From Monoraphidium neglectum (taxonomy: Eukaryota > Chlorophyta > Chlorophyceae > Sphaeropleales > Selenastraceae): a DNA stretch of 44,123 nucleotides. Below the pieces are notes generated by a model. The model made no database searches and was not told the DNA's origin. It saw only the letters and a list, made by a program, of their open reading frames with translations. The DNA lies in contig NW_014013542.1 in assembly GCF_000611645.1 (NCBI RefSeq), positions 1 through 44,123 on the forward strand, read 5' to 3'. The position numbers were made by a program, and so were the translations under genes. This document shows, one piece after another, positions 21,379-32,600 of the stretch. Within the stretch, counting starts at the first letter, position 1; each line of letters begins with the position of its first letter.

Positions 21379-24300
21379 GAACAGCGGCAAGGGCAGCACC
21401 AGGGCGCGGCGGCAGGCAGTGGGTCGCAGCAACAGGCGGGCGAGCAGGGAGGTGGCGGCGGCGGTGGACGAGACGAGGAGGTTGATCTGGTGCGTGTTGT
21501 GTGAACCTGTGTGCTAGGTGGGCAGGACACCTAATCAAGCTAAGGGTGCACCGTGCACCGAGCTGTGCTGCGCTGTCATGTCCTGTGCTCAGGCGTGTCA
21601 GGCCTGCATGCTGATTCATGTACACCTGCCACGGCGTGCCTGCCGTCCTGTGTATGCTCTTGCTGCTGCTCTTCGATGCCCAAACCGTGCCCTCATCGTC
21701 TCAGCAGGTCGCCCACCCGCCAACCGACACTCATCCGCCGGCGCATCCCTGTGTTGCGGATCCAATCACTGCCCACGACCTGTGCAGGCCTTCTCAATAT
21801 TCGGCGTCCACTCGAGCGTCAAGGAGCGAGAGCTGCTTTACGAGGTGCGCCCGCGCCGCCACCGACTCTGCAATCGTTGGTTTTCCAACGCACCTCTTTG
21901 GCAACCATGGGTCAGGGGTTCGATCCCCCCCTTGGTGCAGCCACAGACCAAGAGCACCAGCTCAATACCAGGGCTCAGCTGCCGATCCTGGTTTGATAAG
22001 ACACCACATACCGCAAACTGGAGGGTTGTTTAGGCAGGCTTTCAAAATTTTTACCTGCTCAATGCAACTGCGCCGGGGGCTCCTCCCGACCGCTCTGCGC
22101 ACCCCACCCCTCCGCCCGGCTCGAGCCCCCGCCCTTGCCCCCTCGCCGCGGCCGCAGGAGGTTCGGGGCGCGCTGCGGCCGGATGGCGAGGACGTGCTGC
22201 TGGGGGGCAAGGTGGTGGTGAAGGAGCTCAAACAGGTGCGTCGGAGGGAACGCACGCGCCTGGGGCAGGGCAATGCGCCTGCGGCCGGCACGGGCCTGCA
22301 ACTGGCACGGGCCTGCGGCTGGCACGGGCCTGCGGCTCGCAGGGTTGTGGGGCTGGCAGGGCATGGATTGGGCGAGAGCTCGGCATGGCCTGGGCCTGCG
22401 GCTGGGGCTAGCCAGCAGCTGGGACGAGACAGGGTCATGCTGGAGGGAGAGGAACTGTGCGCAAGTGGCGAGCCCAGAAGAGGGCCAGGCTGGGGGAGCA
22501 CCCCTGGCCTGCTGCTCAGCAGAGGCAGATGCCGCCCGATCAACACATCGGCACCTTGTCCCCACGCCACAGCATCCATGCGACACGTGTGCACACGCGT
22601 ACGCACAACACCGCACCCATGCACGCAACCGCACGTGCGATGACCTGCGTGCTGCAAGCCTAGAAGCTGGACTGGCTGTCCAAGGCCAAGACGGCCGGCA
22701 ACGGGCCCGAGGAGTTTGGCGGCCACGAGAACGGCGCCCTCTACCATGCATACCAGGTACAGCCCCCCTTGCTGTGCGGCGCCGCGGAGCCGCCGCTGCT
22801 GCCTTTGTTCCCGCGTGCCGGCCCCGCAACACTGCGAATCAGGGGCCAACAGCAGTGGTGCAGCGGCACGGGTAACTTGTATATCCAAACCAGGCCCTGT
22901 GGTCAACACGTGTGCGCGGCGTGCCTGCGACCACGCACAGCCGGCGCCTGGCATGTGCGTGGCCGCAGCGGCGCCCTCGCTTGTGTCGACCCGACTGAGC
23001 GCAGACAATCGCCGCGTCATCCGATGTGCGATTTTGAACGCCCCGCCCCGCCTCAGAGCACTCTGAGGCGCTGCAATGCGGTGGACTTTGATGACCTTCT
23101 GCTGATGGGGCGCCGCCTCATGACAGAGGAGGGCTTTGAGAGGTGGGTGGTCAGGGTGTGTGCATATGAGAATTCTGTGCGTGCGAGCGTCAGTGTGCTG
23201 TGTGTGTGTGTGTGATCACATGTGTGGGTGTGTGCATAAGCAGTTGGGTTATATGCTTGCACGCGCGCTTGCCATGGGCCAGGGGCAGCCTTGCATGTGT
23301 TGGCGAGGGTCGTCTGCCTTGCAAGCATCCGTCAGCCAGGCGCAAACACACCTCGCACGAAAGGCTGGGCAGTGGGCCCTGCACATGCTGGGCGTGCGCC
23401 CTTGAGGTCGCCCGTCCACCGTCCGCCCTGGTGTCCCTATGCAGGATCGCCGACAGGGTGCGCTCGCGATACTCCCACCTGCTGGTCGACGGTGAGTCAT
23501 CAGCGGCCGCGGCTGCCAGACAGCGACGCGGCAGGCGCGCACCCCTGCCGGCGAGACTCCTGCACCCTCTGCGTCTCCGCGCCATGCGCTTTGACAACGT
23601 GCTCCCTCTCTGTTGGCACCAGTTTGACCCTAGGCGGATCGCCGTCCACCGTATTCTCACACGATCAACATTACCTACGATTGCATTGTTGAGCCACGGA
23701 GCACGGTCGCACGCATTTGCCTCCCGCAGAGTACCAGGACTGCAACTCTGTGCAGATTGACCTGGTCAACGGGCTGCAGCAGGCGGCGCGCCATGTCACC
23801 GTTGTGGGCGATGACGCACAGTCCATATACAGGTGGGCGGGCTGGGTGGGGAGGATCAGTGTGTGTGAGTGTGTGTTTTCATTCGTCCTATTGACAGGGG
23901 TGCATGGGAGGCATGCTGAGGGGTGCGTGCGCGCACAAATGGCAGGCAGGTTTACAGCGTGCGCACATATGCACTCTGCCTTGTGTAGGGCAAGCTGCTG
24001 CCGAGTTCTCACCGCGGGCCTGTGCCCCAAGCTTGACCACGTGGCACGGCCCAACCTGCCCGTGCGCCCCACACGCGCCCTTCCACATTTGCAGGTTCCG
24101 GGGGGCGGAGCCGCGCGTGTTTGGTGTTTTCAAGGAGGGCTACGGCCACGCCGGCCTCCAGAAGATGCTCGTCGACAACTACAGATCCACTCGGCAGGCG
24201 AGGGGGCGCAGGCGTGGGGATGCCCGATTGACCAGGGGCCTTTGCGCCCCTTGCACTGAGCAAGGCCGCTGGGAGCGCGGGGTGTCCAGAATGTGTGGCG

Positions 24301-27300
24301 AATTTTGTGCCTTGGCTGCGCCGGCGGTGCCACGAGCTCAAGCCCGCCGCCAGCCTGGCCCTCTACATGGATGTTTTGATTTCAAAGGGGGCTACTCACA
24401 CCGCCAAGCAGGCAACACGGCGCGGACACATCCGCGCCGTGCCCCCGGCCGCCACGCCTGCCCGCCATCATCATGAGCCCGCGAACCCCGCAAATATCGA
24501 ATCAGATCCTGCGCGTGGCTGAGGCCGTGCTGGAGGGCGTGAAGCTTGAGGCGAAGGAGCTGCGGCCGCACAAGACGGGCGTGGGGGAGCCCGTGGTCCT
24601 GGTCGAGGCCGGCACTGAGAAGGACGAGGCCGACTGGGTCGCGCAGGTCGGTTGTGGCGGTTAGCGGTCGGCACGTAGCGGTTGACGGTTGGCGGTTGGC
24701 GCTCAACGGTTAGCTGTCTGCACCAATTTTTTTTATCAGCTTGATGAAAGAGATAGTTTGGCGCGGGAGGGTCGCCCCACAGCTGCCTGGGCACACAGCA
24801 GGGATGGCGCGAGGTTCAGAGCTGCAGGTGACTGTCGTGTGACGTGATTCCAATGGGTGCTCGCTGCCTGACGCTGGTGCTGCTGGCCACTTGGAAATTT
24901 GGGGGGCCATGTCGTTGTGCAGCGGGGCCCCAGGCCGGCCGTGCCACTCACACGCCGCCTACTCCATCCTTTTACCAGCTCACCCTGTCAACGCAGCCAT
25001 CGTGCTTCTTCCACACAAACCCCCGCAGCAAGCGGTCGAGCTGCACAAATCTGGGGTGCCCTACAGCTCCATGGCGGTGCTGCTGCGCTGCTTCAAGCTG
25101 GGCGGCGCCAAATCCCACACGCCGCTGCAGGTGCACGTTTTTGTGCCGGGGGCGGGCATTGACCCATCGCTCTGCCCCCAACACCGAATCTGCACCCTCA
25201 GCGCGCTGCGCATGGGCAGGCGCATGCGTCTGCTTTGCCGCCGGCTGGGCAACGTCGCGTCCTCCTTTGCACCCAGTCCTGGGCGTGGCCTCCTCAGAGG
25301 GCCTCATGGCTGCAGCATCTACATCTGTCGCGTCCTCGGCATCTGTTTTCGCAGGCGTCGTTCGCTCGGCTGCGCATCCCCTTTGTGCTGGTCAAGGACA
25401 CGGGCCTGTTTGAGCGGGCCGAGGTTGTAGACGTCATCGCCTACCTCAGGTGGGTGTAATTGCAATCGCAGATCAATAGTTGAAACAAAAAATTTGTTTG
25501 GCAGGTGGCGGGTGGCAAGCGCACATGCATATGCCAAGTGATCAACTGATACCCAGACTGCACCTATTTGGTGTTGAGTCCCGCATCGCGTGCCCTCCCG
25601 CCGTCACAAGCCAGCTGGGTCCTGCTTAAAAGCGCGACGCAAGGGCCTGCTCGCTGCCTCTTCCACGCTACAGCCCGTCATCAAGTCAAGCCCCTCAAGC
25701 CGTGGCCGCTTTTAACCCCCATCTCCTTACGGGCCCCTGCACCCGTGCTCACCCGCCAGGCTGGCCCTGAACCCTGCCGATGACGCCGCGTTCCTGCGCG
25801 TCCTCAACAAGCCCCCGCGCCGCCTGGGGCCGGCGCTGGTGGAGCGGCTGCAGCAGGAGCAGAGGGTACGGCTGGGTCAAGCAGACGAGCAGCAGCTCGT
25901 CGCCCAGCAGCAACAGCAGCAGCAGCAGCAGCAGCCGCAGCCGCAGGGGCCGGAGGGGGCGTGCCTGCTGCACATCGCGCGCGACATGCTGAGCGGGGGC
26001 GCCGTCGCGCCGGCGCACCGGCGATCGCTTTCTGAGTTTGTGGCGATGGTCGCTGACCTGTCAGCTGACGTCATGGGGCTCCCGCCGGACGGCGCGGTGC
26101 TGCGGGCGCTGGAGCTGTCGGGTCTGCCGCGGTTTCTCAGGGATCAGAAGCGGCGGCGGCGGGAGAAGGCGCGGCAGGGGGACGTTGCGGCGGAAATGGC
26201 GGCCGCGGCGGGAGGCGAGGAGGAGGAGGGCGAAGGTGATGAAGAGAAGGGAGAGGAGGGGGGGAACAAGAGGGGCGAAGAGGAGGAGGATGAGAGCGAG
26301 CAGCGGGGCGGCGGCCGCGAGCACGGCGGGGCGGCGGGCAGCGGGGCAGGCAGCCGGGGCGGGCTGCGAGGACGAGCGCGGTCGGGGCGGGCCGGCGGCG
26401 GCGGCGGCGCGGACGCGAGCAGTGGGGACGAGGGGGACGAGGGGGATGACAGCGAGGAGGAGGGCGGGGAGGTCGATTTTGGCAGCGGAAGCGGCAGCGG
26501 CGGGGAGGATGATGGCGGCGGCGGCGGCCGCTGGCGCCCCGGCCAGGTCGGCGGTTCGGCCGAGGCGGCGCGCCGGCAGGCGGCGCGGGAGGCGCGCAAG
26601 CAGCTGCTGGTGACGATGCCGCTGCGCGCGCTGTGAGCCGGCGGTCGGGCCGGGTGCCTGTGCTCCCTGCTAACTCCGACGCGGGACCCTGATGCTGCAG
26701 TGATTGGATGAACACCCCTGCGCCTTCCCCTTGGGCTTCTCTTGTGAAATGTTTGAGCCCTGCCGGTCCCGCTTCTATAGACAACCTGTACTTTGAGCCA
26801 GCCTGCGGTCTGGCCAAGGCCAACCGCACTTCAACCACTCACGATGCGAGCTCCTGGAGCCGCTGCGACCCCGCCCCTGTTTTGCTGCACCCACCGTACA
26901 CGCGCGGCCCACCCAGGTACTACGAGGCCCGGGCCTTTGCCGAAGACCGCCTTGAGAGCCTGGGGGAGGCCGCTGAGCTCGCCGCCGCCGCCGCCGCGCG
27001 CCGCGAGGCCGCGCGGCGGCGGGCAGCTGCGGCCGCGGAGGGGCCGTCGCAGGACGAAGGCGGGGCGCAGCGGGGGGAGCCGCAGCAGCAGCAGCAGCAG
27101 GAGCAGCAGCAGAATGCTCAGGAAATGCAGCCGCGCGACGGAGCACACAGGGCGCCGGAGGAGCCCGGCGCCATGGTGCCCAGCCTGTTTGTGCTGGCGG
27201 CCGAGGCGGTGCAGGGGCTGTGGTCGCCGCGGGAGCTTCTGGCGATGGGGTTTCCGCAGCAGCTGCTGGAACACATGTATGGGGTCTTTGGCAAGGTGGG

Positions 27301-28862
27301 CGGTTGCTGACATGGCATGCCTAGGCCCCGACCTGGCCCCGAAAACGGGCAGGCCTCGGCGGGGCTGGGGGCGTTGGGCGGTGCAGGGCGGAGGAGTGCG
27401 GATATCGGAGCAGGGGCGACGGTTTTTGCTGAGCAGTGCAAGGGGTTTCAGCGCGGTCGCAGCCTGGCCTGGGCGCTGCAGCTGATCAGGACCTTGATGG
27501 GTGGGGGCCAGCGCAGCGTCCATGGGAGCATACTGCCCAGGCGCCCAGCCACTTGCTGCGCCGGCCCGCCTGGGCCATGTGCGGGCAAGCTCAGTGCTGC
27601 AGGGGCTGGCGCGCCCCTGCCGCCGCTCCCCTGGGCTTGGCGCACGTATGCAACGCAGGGCCACGGTGCTGTGCGGGAGCTAGTGGCCCACGCCTCCCTG
27701 GCGCGGGAGCTGGCGCTGGCGGAGAAGTACCGCAGAGCAAAGCCCGGCAGGCGGCAGCAGGGGCAGCAGGAGGAGCAGGAGCAGCAGCAGGGCGGCGGCG
27801 AGGAGGGGCAGCAGCGGGACGGCGGGCGGGGTCAGGGGGCCAAGGATGGCGCCGTCACCATCAGCACCATCCACGCCGCAAAGGTGCGGGGCTGGGGGTA
27901 CCGGCAGTCCAACAGGCAGGGGCCGCCCGTTTGACCCGCTCTTGTGCTTATTGTGAAGTCCGCACGGCCGCTGGCGCAGCCGCCGGAAGCTGCCCGTGGG
28001 TGCACGCCGCAGTTTCACGACCCGCATGCTCGCTTCTACACACCCTGAACCCTGATCGCAGGGTCTCGAGTGGGACGTGGTGTTTATGCCACGCATTTAT
28101 GCCGGGTTCCTTCCGCTCGATTACAGGTGGGGGAGTTTTGAAATCAAAACCGAACTGGGCGGGGGCCATTGTATTGTCGATTTTGCGGCTGAGCGGCCTT
28201 CACCCGCCACTGCAGCAGGTGGCCTGTGCAGGCTCATACATTGGGAGCGCCTCGGCGCGCTCCCAATGTATCACTCTCACCCGGCGGGCCACCTGCACTG
28301 CAGGCCGTCAAAGGATGCCGCGCTGGAGGAGCAGTTAGAAGAGGCGAGGGAGCACTACGGAGAGGAGAGCCGGCTGGGCCACGTGGTGCGCGGGCGGCCG
28401 CACGGCCCACGGGCGGAGGGCGGGCCTGCGGCGCGCGCCGGGCAGCGACTGGCTGGGAAGGGGACGGGCCCGTCGGCGCCGCGACTCGACTCCCTCTTCA
28501 GAGCACCCCCTGCCGGCCCGCCGTTGCAACCCGCGCTCCCTTCGCGCTCGGCCGCACCCGCTGCCTTGCATCTGCAGGGCGTGACGCGCGCGCGCGAGCG
28601 GCTGTTCCTGTCCTACCCGCGGGTCCTGGATGACTGGGTGATCGAGGACCAAGACGGCTGCAAGCAGCGCGTGCGCGGCGCGATCCTGCGGCCCCCTGCG
28701 TTGAGCCTGCCGCCCGAGAGCGAGCGGCTGCCGGCCCGCAGCCTGCTGGAGGACGACGGCGGGCCGGTGCTGGTGAGGACGGTGCTGCCTCGGAGCGCGG
28801 GCGAGGAGGAGGTGCGGGCACAGGTTGGCAGGCGGCAGAGGCCGTGGGTGGACGACCCGTGA
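17874..28862 (+). CDS. SRS2: SRS2-like UvrD/Rep-family (SF1A) DNA helicase, 1722 aa
   Basis: SF1A 3'-5' helicase; yeast and plant Srs2 strip Rad51 and limit recombination in the nucleus. Twenty-three exons join in phase: 17874-18983, 19301-19345, 19520-19575, 19757-19817, 20012-20085, 20276-20401, 20607-21489, 21788-21844, 22158-22235, 22664-22756, 23057-23142, 23445-23491, 23730-23832, 24095-24197, 24506-24646, 25029-25130, 25355-25449, 25760-26632, 26917-27295, 27659-27883, 28062-28126, 28304-28385, 28578-28862. Motifs in order: Q-motif LNEQQRAAA; Walker A AGAGTGKT (about 350-357); TFTTKAALEM; TFHSLCFKL; NAVDFDDLL; DEYQD (905-909); VVGDDAQSIYRFRGA; NYRSTRQ (968-974); FERAEVVDVIAYLR; TISTIHAAKGLEWD (about 1571-1584); GVTRARERLFLSYP (from 1629). 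All catalytic motifs are intact. It is longer than the family norm because of a Gln-rich N-terminus (to about 330) and large inserts at 492-785 and within about 1087-1570. Two introns use GC donors (19346, 24198). Confidence 0.93.
18611..18683 (+). repeat. CAG/CAA tract (poly-Gln) in the helicase N-terminus
   Basis: Interrupted CAG/CAA run encoding mostly Gln, about 100 residues ahead of the Walker A motif. A shorter run of eight CAG follows at about 18791-18815. Confidence 0.95.
19013..19045 (+). repeat. (GT)n microsatellite at the start of helicase intron 1
   Basis: About 16 uninterrupted GT units begin 30 bases after the donor at 18984. Looser GT-rich sequence continues to about 19145. 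The long Cys/Val open frames across it are translations of this repeat and not genes. Confidence 0.95.
19346..19519 (+). other. GC-AG intron after motif Ia of the helicase
   Basis: Exon 2 ends ACCAAG and is followed by GCGGGC; no GT lies at the required place. The next exon starts after CTGCAG with GCGGCTCTTGAGATG. Splicing AAG|GC...AG restores TFTTKAALEMEERL with exactly the spacing expected for the UvrD family. Any GT-based alternative nearby breaks the frame or the motif. Confidence 0.8.
20780..20840 (+). repeat. CAG tract (poly-Gln) in helicase exon 7
   Basis: Nearly pure CAG run encoding Gln within the 294-residue insertion of exon 7. Confidence 0.95.
21205..21267 (+). repeat. Pure CAG tract, 21 units, in helicase exon 7
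   Basis: Twenty-one uninterrupted CAG codons. It is the longest pure trinucleotide tract in the window and hence the most likely to vary in length. Confidence 0.95.
21324..21377 (+). repeat. CAG/CAA tract (poly-Gln) in helicase exon 7
   Basis: Third Gln tract of exon 7, about 17 codons with a single CAA interruption, ending at His-Glu-Gln-Arg. Confidence 0.95.
21860..21940 (+). other. Degenerate tRNA-like segment in a helicase intron
   Basis: The element GGTTCGATCC at 21917-21926 matches the internal B box (T-arm) of tRNA genes and is flanked by a G4/C4 stem. The 3' segment CTTGGTG at 21931-21937 can pair partly with CACCGAC at 21860-21866. No acceptable anticodon arm or D-arm could be drawn, so it is at best a tRNA relic or tRNA-derived repeat fragment, or chance. 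Confidence 0.25.
22287..22337 (+). repeat. 17-bp minisatellite, three copies
   Basis: Copies at 22287-22303, 22304-22320 and 22321-22337 with consensus GGCACGGGCCTGCGGCT; the first copy differs by two bases. Related GCCTGCGGCTGG sequence recurs to about 22410. It is in the helicase intron after exon 9. Confidence 0.9.
24198..24505 (+). other. GC-AG intron after the NYRST motif of the helicase
   Basis: Exon 14 ends ACTCGGCAG and is followed by GCGAGG. The next exon begins after GAATCAG with ATCCTGCGCGTGGCT. Joining CAG|GC...AG keeps the frame and gives NYRSTRQILRVAEAVLEG, the expected family spacing. A GT donor slightly downstream would add unrelated residues and shift the frame. Confidence 0.75.
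28215..28296. repeat. Nested inverted repeat filling a helicase intron
   Basis: The inner arms, 28236-28250 and 28257-28271, are 15-base perfect complements (ATACATTGGGAGCGC) around a 6-base loop. The outer arms, 28215-28224 and 28287-28296, are 10-base perfect complements (GCAGGTGGCC). The structure lies in the 177-base intron 28127-28303 and ends only seven bases before the acceptor. Confidence 0.92.
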
Positions 28863-29695
28863 GCCCGGGCGCTGCGGTCCCTGAAGGCTTGTTTGTGATG
28901 TCCAATAGCCGTCCGTCCAGCTCCACTTCATGATTTGGTATAGATTCGAGATTGTTGGTTGACAAACAAAGCGTCCCCAGTTGTACCACGCATCACTGCC
29001 TTCCCCTGCTTTCTCAAGCAATTCTGACGCGTACACCGCGCGGAATGGCTCAACCCGCTGCAACAGACAGGCGGTCAATGCAGTCAACGCCACCCCCAAC
29101 GCCCATGTGCATTCCCTCTCATCTGCAATGGCTCATGAGTCCCTTAAGCCTGGCCTTGATTATGCTCCAAACAAGCAAGGCACCACGCGCTCCACTTTTC
29201 CTGCATCGGTAACGTCGCAGAATCAGCTGCATTCGGCGATCGACCTGCGCGTGCGGCAGCGGAATGCGAATCTCAGCGGATGGAGCTTGAGGTGCGTGTG
29301 GCAATCACCCACTGCCTTGTCAGCTCTTGAACATCGAGTCGCATCTTGACATATGCCGTCGAAGCACACAGCGTTCGATATTGCAGATCACCTCAAGCAT
29401 TTGTTCTGGCGTTCCTGCATCTCTACACGGGCAATCAGGCCGTCACTGCCCTAAAAGTGCATCTTACCTATCACATCTGTGAATATCTGGGAAGTTTGTA
29501 GGACATACACGCGTTGCGGCGGTGTGCCGAGCGATCAACAGCAACTTGGGCAAGACATCGCATGCGTCGGACGCTTTACGCATGCGGCCTACAGCCCCCG
29601 TCACTGTAACATGCGGTCTGGATCACCCGCTGCGCCGCGCGAGCCATACCACCACAGCCAGCGAGAGGTGCGCCTGCAGCACATGCCAAGGATGA
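28863..29695. other. Intergenic region after the helicase; no gene seen
   Basis: Holds the helicase 3' UTR and probably the promoter and first exon of the LRR-PDDEXK_6 gene. Open frames here lack motifs and consistent exon borders. Confidence 0.4.
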
Positions 29696-32600
29696 CGCTG
29701 CGCCGGTTGTGCCTACCCGTGCACCTGCCTGCATGCCCATGGATTTGGGCATGCACAGCTTCAGCACACCTGCACGCATGTCTATGACCGCGCCGGCACC
29801 GCATTACGCCGACCCCGCAGCGCGGCGAGCAGCGGCGCGGGCTTGCCTTCGGCACTGCTCACGCCGCGAGTTGACAAGGGGCTTCTTATTGACGACCCCC
29901 TCCTCTGTGGCAGCTGTGGGGGCGGTGGTAACCACACGGCTGCGGCCGCAGTAGCGGCTCCCGAATCGGATGCCTGCAGTGAGCCGCAGGCCGCCGGCTC
30001 CCCCGTGCAGCACCAGCAGCAGCAAGGCGGCGCGGAAGACGGCAGATGCGCCGCCGCGCAGCCGCAGCAGGCGCCGCCGCCGCACCAGACGCCGCGGGGC
30101 GTGCGCTGGGCCGACAGCGACGCTGCTGCGGGCCAGCCCGCGGGCGCGGAGAGCGTCACCTGCGGCGAAGCCGGCGACAGGCAGCAGGCCGGCGGGCCGG
30201 CATCGGTCTCCGGCTCCGCCGGCGTCGCAAGCACTCCCGGCGGCGGCGGCGGGGGCGTGGGTGGCGCCGGGGGCCGCGAGATCGTCGCGACCGGCGGCCG
30301 GCGGCCGCCGCTGCCGGAGTCCGGGAGCGCCCAGTTGGACAAGTACTTGCTATACCTGCTGAAAGGGGAGCACCCACACAAATTCCTGTGCGTCGCAGGG
30401 GCGGAGGTCCACAGGTGGCGCGCGGCGGCGGGCCCAGCCCGGGCCCAAGCGCCAGAGCTGGGCGGCCGCCGGCCCGGCGCACGTCTCGCCGACAGCGCAG
30501 ACGCCACGGCACGCCGCCAAGCTGATCGTTGCAGCGGGGGCCCCGGCGCGTCCCTTCTCTTCTTGACGCGTCAACCTGTCCTCCTGCGGCGGCGCCCCGC
30601 GATTGCTGAACGAGCGGTCGCGCCTTTTTTGTTTCTCTAATGCAGGTACTATCCAGGCTGGGGCCTGCCTGATGACGCGTGCGCGGCTGTTGGGGAGTTT
30701 CTGCGTCTGGACCGCCGCATACGCGTGGCCACGCTGTCTGGCAACAGGATCGGCGATGATGGTGCGCGCTGTGTGGTGGGAGGGGTGGCCGTGACACAGC
30801 GTCCCTCGCGCAGGCGCCGTGGGTGTATGGGGTTGCCCGCGTTTGCGGGGCGGCTGGGACGGGGCATGGCCGGCGTCGGCGCCCCCTGGGCTTGGCCTTC
30901 GGGCACACAGGGAGTGGCCCGCCGCGTGGCCTCCGATGCCAACTCTCGCGGCTGCGGCGGCGGCGGCCGCCGCCCGCGGCGGGACGCGTCGCGGGCGCCT
31001 GCTGCTTCCCGCGCGAGCGGCCGTCTCGGTTCCAGTCCCCCACCCCACCCCCAAACCCGAACCCAATCCAACCCNNNNNNNNNNNNNNNNNNNNNNNNNN
31101 NNNNNNNNNNNNNNNNNNNNNNNNNNNNNNNNNNNNNNNNNNNNNNNNNNNNNNNNNNNNNNNNNNNNNNNNNNNNNNNNNNNNNNNNNNNNNNNNNNNN
31201 NNNNNNNNNNNNNNNNNNNNNNNNNNNNNNNNNNNNNNNNNNNNNNNNNNNNNNNNNNNNNNNNNNNNNNNNNNNNNNNNNNNNNNNNNNNNNNNNGACC
31301 CCGTTTACCCCGTGATTGCTGCTGCCGACTCATTCAGGGGCGGAGCTGCTGGCTGGCGGTCTCTCCTCCAACCGCACCCTGCTGTGCCTTGACCTGAGCT
31401 CTAACAAGATAGGGGACGCGGGGGCGCTGGCCATCGCGCAGGCGCTCAGCGGCAACGGCAGCAGCGCTCTGGCGGAGCTCAACCTGAACCAAAACTGCAT
31501 AGGTGCGGGGTCCGGGGCTTTGGGTTTGGGAGTTGGAGGGTTGGCGTAGGTCAGCGAGGAGTTGGTGCGTCAAAACGTCCGGGGTCGGCGGGGCGCGCAT
31601 GGTGGGCGGCAGGGGGGGCAAGGGGCCGCGGCTGCACAGGATGTCTGGTGGGGGTGCCGGCAGCGGCGGCGCGCGCTGTGTCGCTCGCAACCAGGCGGCT
31701 GAGGGTCGAGGCGCCTGCGAGCGGCGCGTGCCCGGCGGCATGTCCCTTTTACCCCAAGTGCTCATGCCTGCCGCTTGAGGCCTGGGCCGAGGTCGGCCCG
31801 CAACCTGCTGGAGAGCATAGCGGCGGGGCCCTGACGCCAGATCACCTCCACGCCGACGCGCGCCGTGCGTTTGCAGGCGACGAGGGCGCCGAGGCGCTGG
31901 CCGCGGCGGCGGCGTCCTGCCGCCACCTGAAAAAGGTGCATCTCGCTGGCAATGGGATTGGTGCGGCGCAGCTGAAGGTGGTGGCGCAGGCCCTGAAGAC
32001 CCGCGAATACAGAGTGTGAGCCGGGGCGCGTGCGTTGCACCCGTTTAGGCCGAGAGGGCCGGGCCGCGGGGCCGGCGTCCTCGCGGCCGCGCCAGGCTGC
32101 GGGGCGAGGACGCTGGGGGCTGTGCGGGTGATGGCAAATGATTGGCTGAGCGGCGTGCATCTGTGCTCTGGAGGGTGCTCTTCAATCGCATGGGGTTGGG
32201 TCTTGTGGATCCGTGGTGGACGGGCCCCGTTGGCGCCGCGCTGTGCCGTTTTGCGCCGTGGCAGGCCCACGTGCGCGTTGACCAGCCAAAGGGTGCGCCG
32301 GCGCTCCTTCGTCTTTCAACCCCCGCAGGCCCCCCACCAAGGGCGGCAGCTCCGGCGGCCTCGGGCCCCCCGCCCCCAGCCCCCGCGCCGCCGAGCGCCC
32401 CGTGAGCGGCGCGGCGGCGTCGCTGACCGCCGCGGCCGGCGGCCTGCTGCGGCGCATCCAGTCTCACAAGCGGGACCCCTCGGTGCTGCAGTTTGACATC
32501 GAACTCACTGACTCTGAGGACATGCTGAGTCGCAGGTGAGAGGGGGGCGGGGGTGCCCGTGGCAAAGGGGCTGCCCACGGGGGCAGGGGCAGGAGCAGGG

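Noticed and set aside
21134..21625. Minus-strand poly-Ala/poly-Cys open frames
   Set aside because: Shadows of the CAG tracts in helicase exon 7.
24655..24720. Repeated CGGTTAGCGGTT-like motifs that recall telomere sequence
   Set aside because: Copies are irregular and the period is not constant; a simple imperfect repeat inside a helicase intron is enough to explain it.
26137..26838. Minus-strand Pro/Arg/Ser-rich open frame of 233 codons
   Set aside because: Antisense of the Glu/Gly-rich part of helicase exon 18, which is fixed by phase-compatible splices on both sides.
30350..31333. Open frames running through the N gap
   Set aside because: They are open only because N codons are not stops; the gap is in an intron.
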